Assembly: GCA_028711675.1 (NCBI GenBank)
Contig: JAQTRT010000135.1
Location: 1 to 8,452, forward strand
DNA from: a bacterium
GTDB lineage: Bacteria > Spirochaetota > JAHITG01
DNA length: 8,452 bases
Direction: 5' to 3'
Shown here: positions 6,366 through 8,452 of the stretch, in pieces
Position numbering within the stretch: position 1 is the stretch's first letter
Layout: every line of letters begins with the position of its first letter
The notes under the pieces: generated by a model
Seen by the model: only the letters and a program-made list of their open reading frames with translations
Databases searched by the model: none
What the model was told of the DNA's origin: nothing
Made by a program: the position numbers and the translations under genes

Positions 6366-6860
6366 ATGGAACGCGCACTGGTAACAAAGGAATATTTTTT
6401 AAGGCCGGGCTATCTTTATCTTACACAGGAGCCGAATATCATCTATACGGTCCTGGGCAGCTGCGTTATGGTTTGTTTATGGGACCGGCAGAACGGAACA
6501 ACAGGAACATGCCATTTTAAATACCCCTATACATCGGACAGGAACCAGTCCACTCCCGAATACGGGAACGTGGCCCTGAGCAGCCTCATCAGCATGATGA
6601 TGAGGTCGGGGAGCAGCCGGTTCAGCCTGGAGGCCATGATATTCGGCGGCGCGGACCGGGAAGAGAAGGGGAATACGGGCGAGATGAACGTGAAAATAGC
6701 GCACCGGATACTGAAAGAGAAGAAGATCAAGGTCGTGTCCGAGGATACGAAAGGCCTTCTGGGACGGAAGATCATGTATCATACGGAAACGAACCAGGCT
6801 GTTATTTATAAAATAAGAAAGCTCAGGGATATGGACTGGTACCCGTACAGCAACGTTTGA
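6366..6860 (+). CDS. cheD: CheD, chemoreceptor glutamine deamidase
   Basis: A 164-residue cytoplasmic enzyme that converts specific receptor glutamines to glutamates and in some bacteria also partners CheC. The catalytic cysteine is Cys33 in LGSCVMV (30-36), and the histidine is His50 in GTCHFKYP (47-54). Their spacing of 17 matches the Cys27/His44 pair I recall for Thermotoga CheD. Thr28 may serve as the conserved active-site threonine, though it is one residue closer to the cysteine than in Thermotoga. The family motif FGGAD lies at 93-97, and the usual NV segment follows (107-108). The C-terminal part is shorter and less conserved, which is normal for the family. It lies between cheA (19 bp) and cheB (26 bp from the preferred start). 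The receptor's Q247 and Q261 are candidate substrates. No cheC is present in the window. Confidence 0.94.
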   Translation: MERALVTKEYFLRPGYLYLTQEPNIIYTVLGSCVMVCLWDRQNGTTGTCHFKYPYTSDRNQSTPEYGNVALSSLISMMMRSGSSRFSLEAMIFGGADREEKGNTGEMNVKIAHRILKEKKIKVVSEDTKGLLGRKIMYHTETNQAVIYKIRKLRDMDWYPYSNV

Positions 6861-6873
6861 ACACAGGAGAAAA

Positions 6874-6880
6874 AGGGAAG
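6874..6880 (+). promoter_or_regulatory. Ribosome binding site deciding the cheB start
   Basis: The purine run AGGGAAG at 6874-6880 precedes the ATG at 6887 by six bases. The same frame is open from a TTG at 6857 overlapping the cheD stop codon, but no Shine-Dalgarno precedes that TTG, and the receiver domain begins directly at the ATG. Confidence 0.65.
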
Positions 6881-6886
6881 CAGCTT

Positions 6887-7930
6887 ATGAAAAAGATCAG
6901 GGTTATGGTCATTGACGATTCTCAGACCATCTGCGCCACATTAAAGGCAAAGCTGAACACGCTGGATGATATTGAAGTAATCGCCACAGCGCCTGACCCG
7001 TATGAAGCCAGGGACCTGGTCGTGACCCTGAACCCGGATGTGATTATCCTGGATATCGAAATGCCCAGGATGGACGGCCTTACTTTCCTGAAAAAGATCA
7101 TGGCCCATTTTCCCAAGCCTGTCGTGATCCTCAGTTCCCTGACCACCGAAGGGAGCGAGACCGGACTTCAGGCCCTGGAACTGGGCGCGGTGGAAGTGAT
7201 GTCCAAGACCGATATTTCCTTCAGTTCCCCGGAATTCCTCCAGGAACTGGCTGATAAGGTCCGGGGAGCTTCAGCTTCAATCCTGAACAACGTCATTATG
7301 ATCGAGCAGGCCGGACAGGGGATGATCCTGGCAGAGGACCTGGATATCGAGAATAAGCTGATCGTCATAGGCGCATCCACCGGCGGTACCGAAGCGTTGA
7401 AGGTCATTTTTTCCCGTTTCCCCAGGAGCATGCCGCCCATCCTTATCGTCCAGCATATGCCGGTCCATTTTACCAGACCGTTCGCGGAAAGGCTCAATGC
7501 CCACAGCAAGATCAAGGTCAAGGAAGCCGAAGACGGCGAACTGATCCGGCCGAACCAGGCTTATCTTGCGCCCGGCGATTTTCATATGCTCATGAAAAAA
7601 AAAGGAAGGGAGAGTTATATCGTACTGAACCAGGGGCCCAAGGTTAATTATCAGAGGCCATCCGTGGATATCCTTTTTAAATCAGCAGCTATCCTCTTCC
7701 GGGAAAAGGCCATTGGCGTGCTCCTCACGGGAATGGGCCGGGACGGCGCCGAAGGGCTTTTAGAGATGAAAAAGGCCGGTTCCGTGACCATTGCCCAGGA
7801 TAAGGAAAGCTCGGTCGTGTACGGCATGCCGGAAGCAGCCGTGAATATGGGCGCTGCCGCGCATGTCCTGCCCCTCAAAAGGATCCATGAAAAAATTATT
7901 GAATTGATAATAAAAAACAATACATTGTAA
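6887..7930 (+). CDS. cheB: CheB, chemoreceptor methylesterase/deamidase with receiver domain
   Basis: A 347-residue enzyme that removes receptor methyl groups and deamidates glutamines, activated by phosphorylation from CheA. The N-terminal receiver (about 1-125) has acidic Asp10/Asp11, phospho-acceptor Asp56 in LDIEMP, Ser84 and Lys107. A linker (about 126-155) leads to the methylesterase domain (about 157-342). The catalytic triad is Ser164 in GASTGG, His190 in QHMP and Asp286 in GMGRDGA, which is the same numbering as I recall for E. coli CheB. With the ATG at 6887 the receiver starts as expected; a TTG start at 6857 would add ten residues. It follows cheD by 26 bp. A run of nine A (7595-7603) lies within the gene; the frame is intact as read here. 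Confidence 0.97.
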   Translation: MKKIRVMVIDDSQTICATLKAKLNTLDDIEVIATAPDPYEARDLVVTLNPDVIILDIEMPRMDGLTFLKKIMAHFPKPVVILSSLTTEGSETGLQALELGAVEVMSKTDISFSSPEFLQELADKVRGASASILNNVIMIEQAGQGMILAEDLDIENKLIVIGASTGGTEALKVIFSRFPRSMPPILIVQHMPVHFTRPFAERLNAHSKIKVKEAEDGELIRPNQAYLAPGDFHMLMKKKGRESYIVLNQGPKVNYQRPSVDILFKSAAILFREKAIGVLLTGMGRDGAEGLLEMKKAGSVTIAQDKESSVVYGMPEAAVNMGAAAHVLPLKRIHEKIIELIIKNNTL

Positions 7931-7955
7931 GGAAACCGATCAGGCTGGAAAAGAT

Positions 7956-8452
7956 ATGATTATGAATAAGGAAGATATTAAGATACTGGTGGTGGATGAC
8001 ATGGCCTATATCCGGCTCCAGCTTAAACAAATGCTTTCCAAGGCAGGTTATGTGCATTTCGAAGAAGCCGCGGACGGTATCGCAGCCATTACAGCCTGCA
8101 AGGACTTCAGGCCGGATTTCATCATTCTGGACATCCATCTGCCCAAGATCAACGGCCTGGACCTGATCGGCTTTTTCATCAGCATCAATCCGGAAGTGAA
8201 GATACTGATCTGCAGCGTAGAACACAAGGATGAGGTTTACCGGAAAGCTCTTCATCTCGGGGCCATGGATTTTATCGAGAAACCGGTGCAGGAAAAGGTC
8301 CTGCTGGAAAAAGCAGACTATATCCTTAATCATAAAATGAGCCCGGCCAGCCGGCAGATGGGGAAGCTCAACCAGGGATCGTATGATTTTTCCGAAAATA
8401 TCGGGATCAAACTTTACGCCGACAAGTCGCTCCAGGTCCTGAGCCTGTACGG
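7956..8452 (+). CDS. CheY-like response regulator, C-terminally extended and cut by the window end
   Basis: The frame starts at an ATG at 7956 and is open through 165 codons to the window end. Residues about 8-125 form a complete receiver domain: Asp14/Asp15 in VVDDMA, phospho-acceptor Asp59 in LDIHLP, Ser87 in CSVE at the Thr/Ser switch position, and Lys109 in EKPV. All key residues are present, so it should accept phosphate from CheA. A simple CheY would stop near residue 125; this protein continues through a polar linker into a segment ending LYADKSLQVLSLYG that I do not recognise. It is therefore a fusion or a longer regulator, not a plain CheY. GGA at 7947-7949 favours the ATG at 7956; an in-frame ATG at 7962 is the alternative. 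It lies 25 bp after cheB and is likely the operon's output component. Confidence 0.9.
   Translation, partial: MIMNKEDIKILVVDDMAYIRLQLKQMLSKAGYVHFEEAADGIAAITACKDFRPDFIILDIHLPKINGLDLIGFFISINPEVKILICSVEHKDEVYRKALHLGAMDFIEKPVQEKVLLEKADYILNHKMSPASRQMGKLNQGSYDFSENIGIKLYADKSLQVLSLY

Noticed and set aside
6857..6886. TTG start for cheB overlapping the cheD stop
   Set aside because: No Shine-Dalgarno precedes it, and the receiver domain starts at the ATG at 6887. Translational coupling from this TTG cannot be fully excluded.
7595..7603. Run of nine A within cheB as a programmed frameshift site
   Set aside because: The frame is intact and the catalytic Asp286 lies downstream in the same frame; a homopolymer alone is not evidence of programmed slippage.

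Overview
The window holds a compact chemosensory operon on the + strand, with an outer-membrane-type protein gene pointing the other way beside it. A secreted protein that looks like an outer-membrane barrel suggests a diderm (Gram-negative) bacterium. Base composition is moderate and even, with many AGG and CGG arginine codons. I cannot place the phylum from the sequence alone.

Layout. Bases 1-44 may be the 5' end of a minus-strand gene leaving the window. Bases 45-201 contain no clear gene but hold a long imperfect hairpin with 13-bp perfect outer arms (109-170). Bases 202-987 (minus) encode a signal-peptide-bearing, beta-rich protein. Bases 988-1246 are a divergent control region with two back-to-back sigma70-type promoters whose TTGACA boxes lie only 16 bp apart. 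From 1247 to the right edge, seven genes run in one direction with short gaps: cheW, a chemoreceptor (MCP), cheR, cheA, cheD, cheB, and a CheY-like response regulator that is still open at the window end.

How they work together. The receptor senses through an extracytoplasmic domain and controls CheA through CheW. CheA should phosphorylate CheB and the CheY-like regulator. CheR methylates the receptor; CheB demethylates and deamidates it; CheD is a second receptor deamidase. No CheC, CheX or CheZ phosphatase and no flagellar or pilus gene is visible, so the output (swimming, twitching or another function) is undetermined.

Most interesting points. The receptor's sensor region, placed between its two membrane helices, carries the residue pattern of a CZB zinc-binding domain, which is better known from cytoplasmic positions. 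The receptor has no room for a HAMP domain. Its presumed methylation residues follow the same Q-E-Q-E register as E. coli Tsr. It ends in a long flexible tail with an x-F-x-x-F motif that could tether CheR, and the neighbouring CheR has the glycine-containing loop typical of pentapeptide-binding CheR. CheA has an extra N-terminal segment of about 95 residues, entirely without histidine, and no P2 domain. The last response regulator continues past its receiver domain into an unrecognised region.
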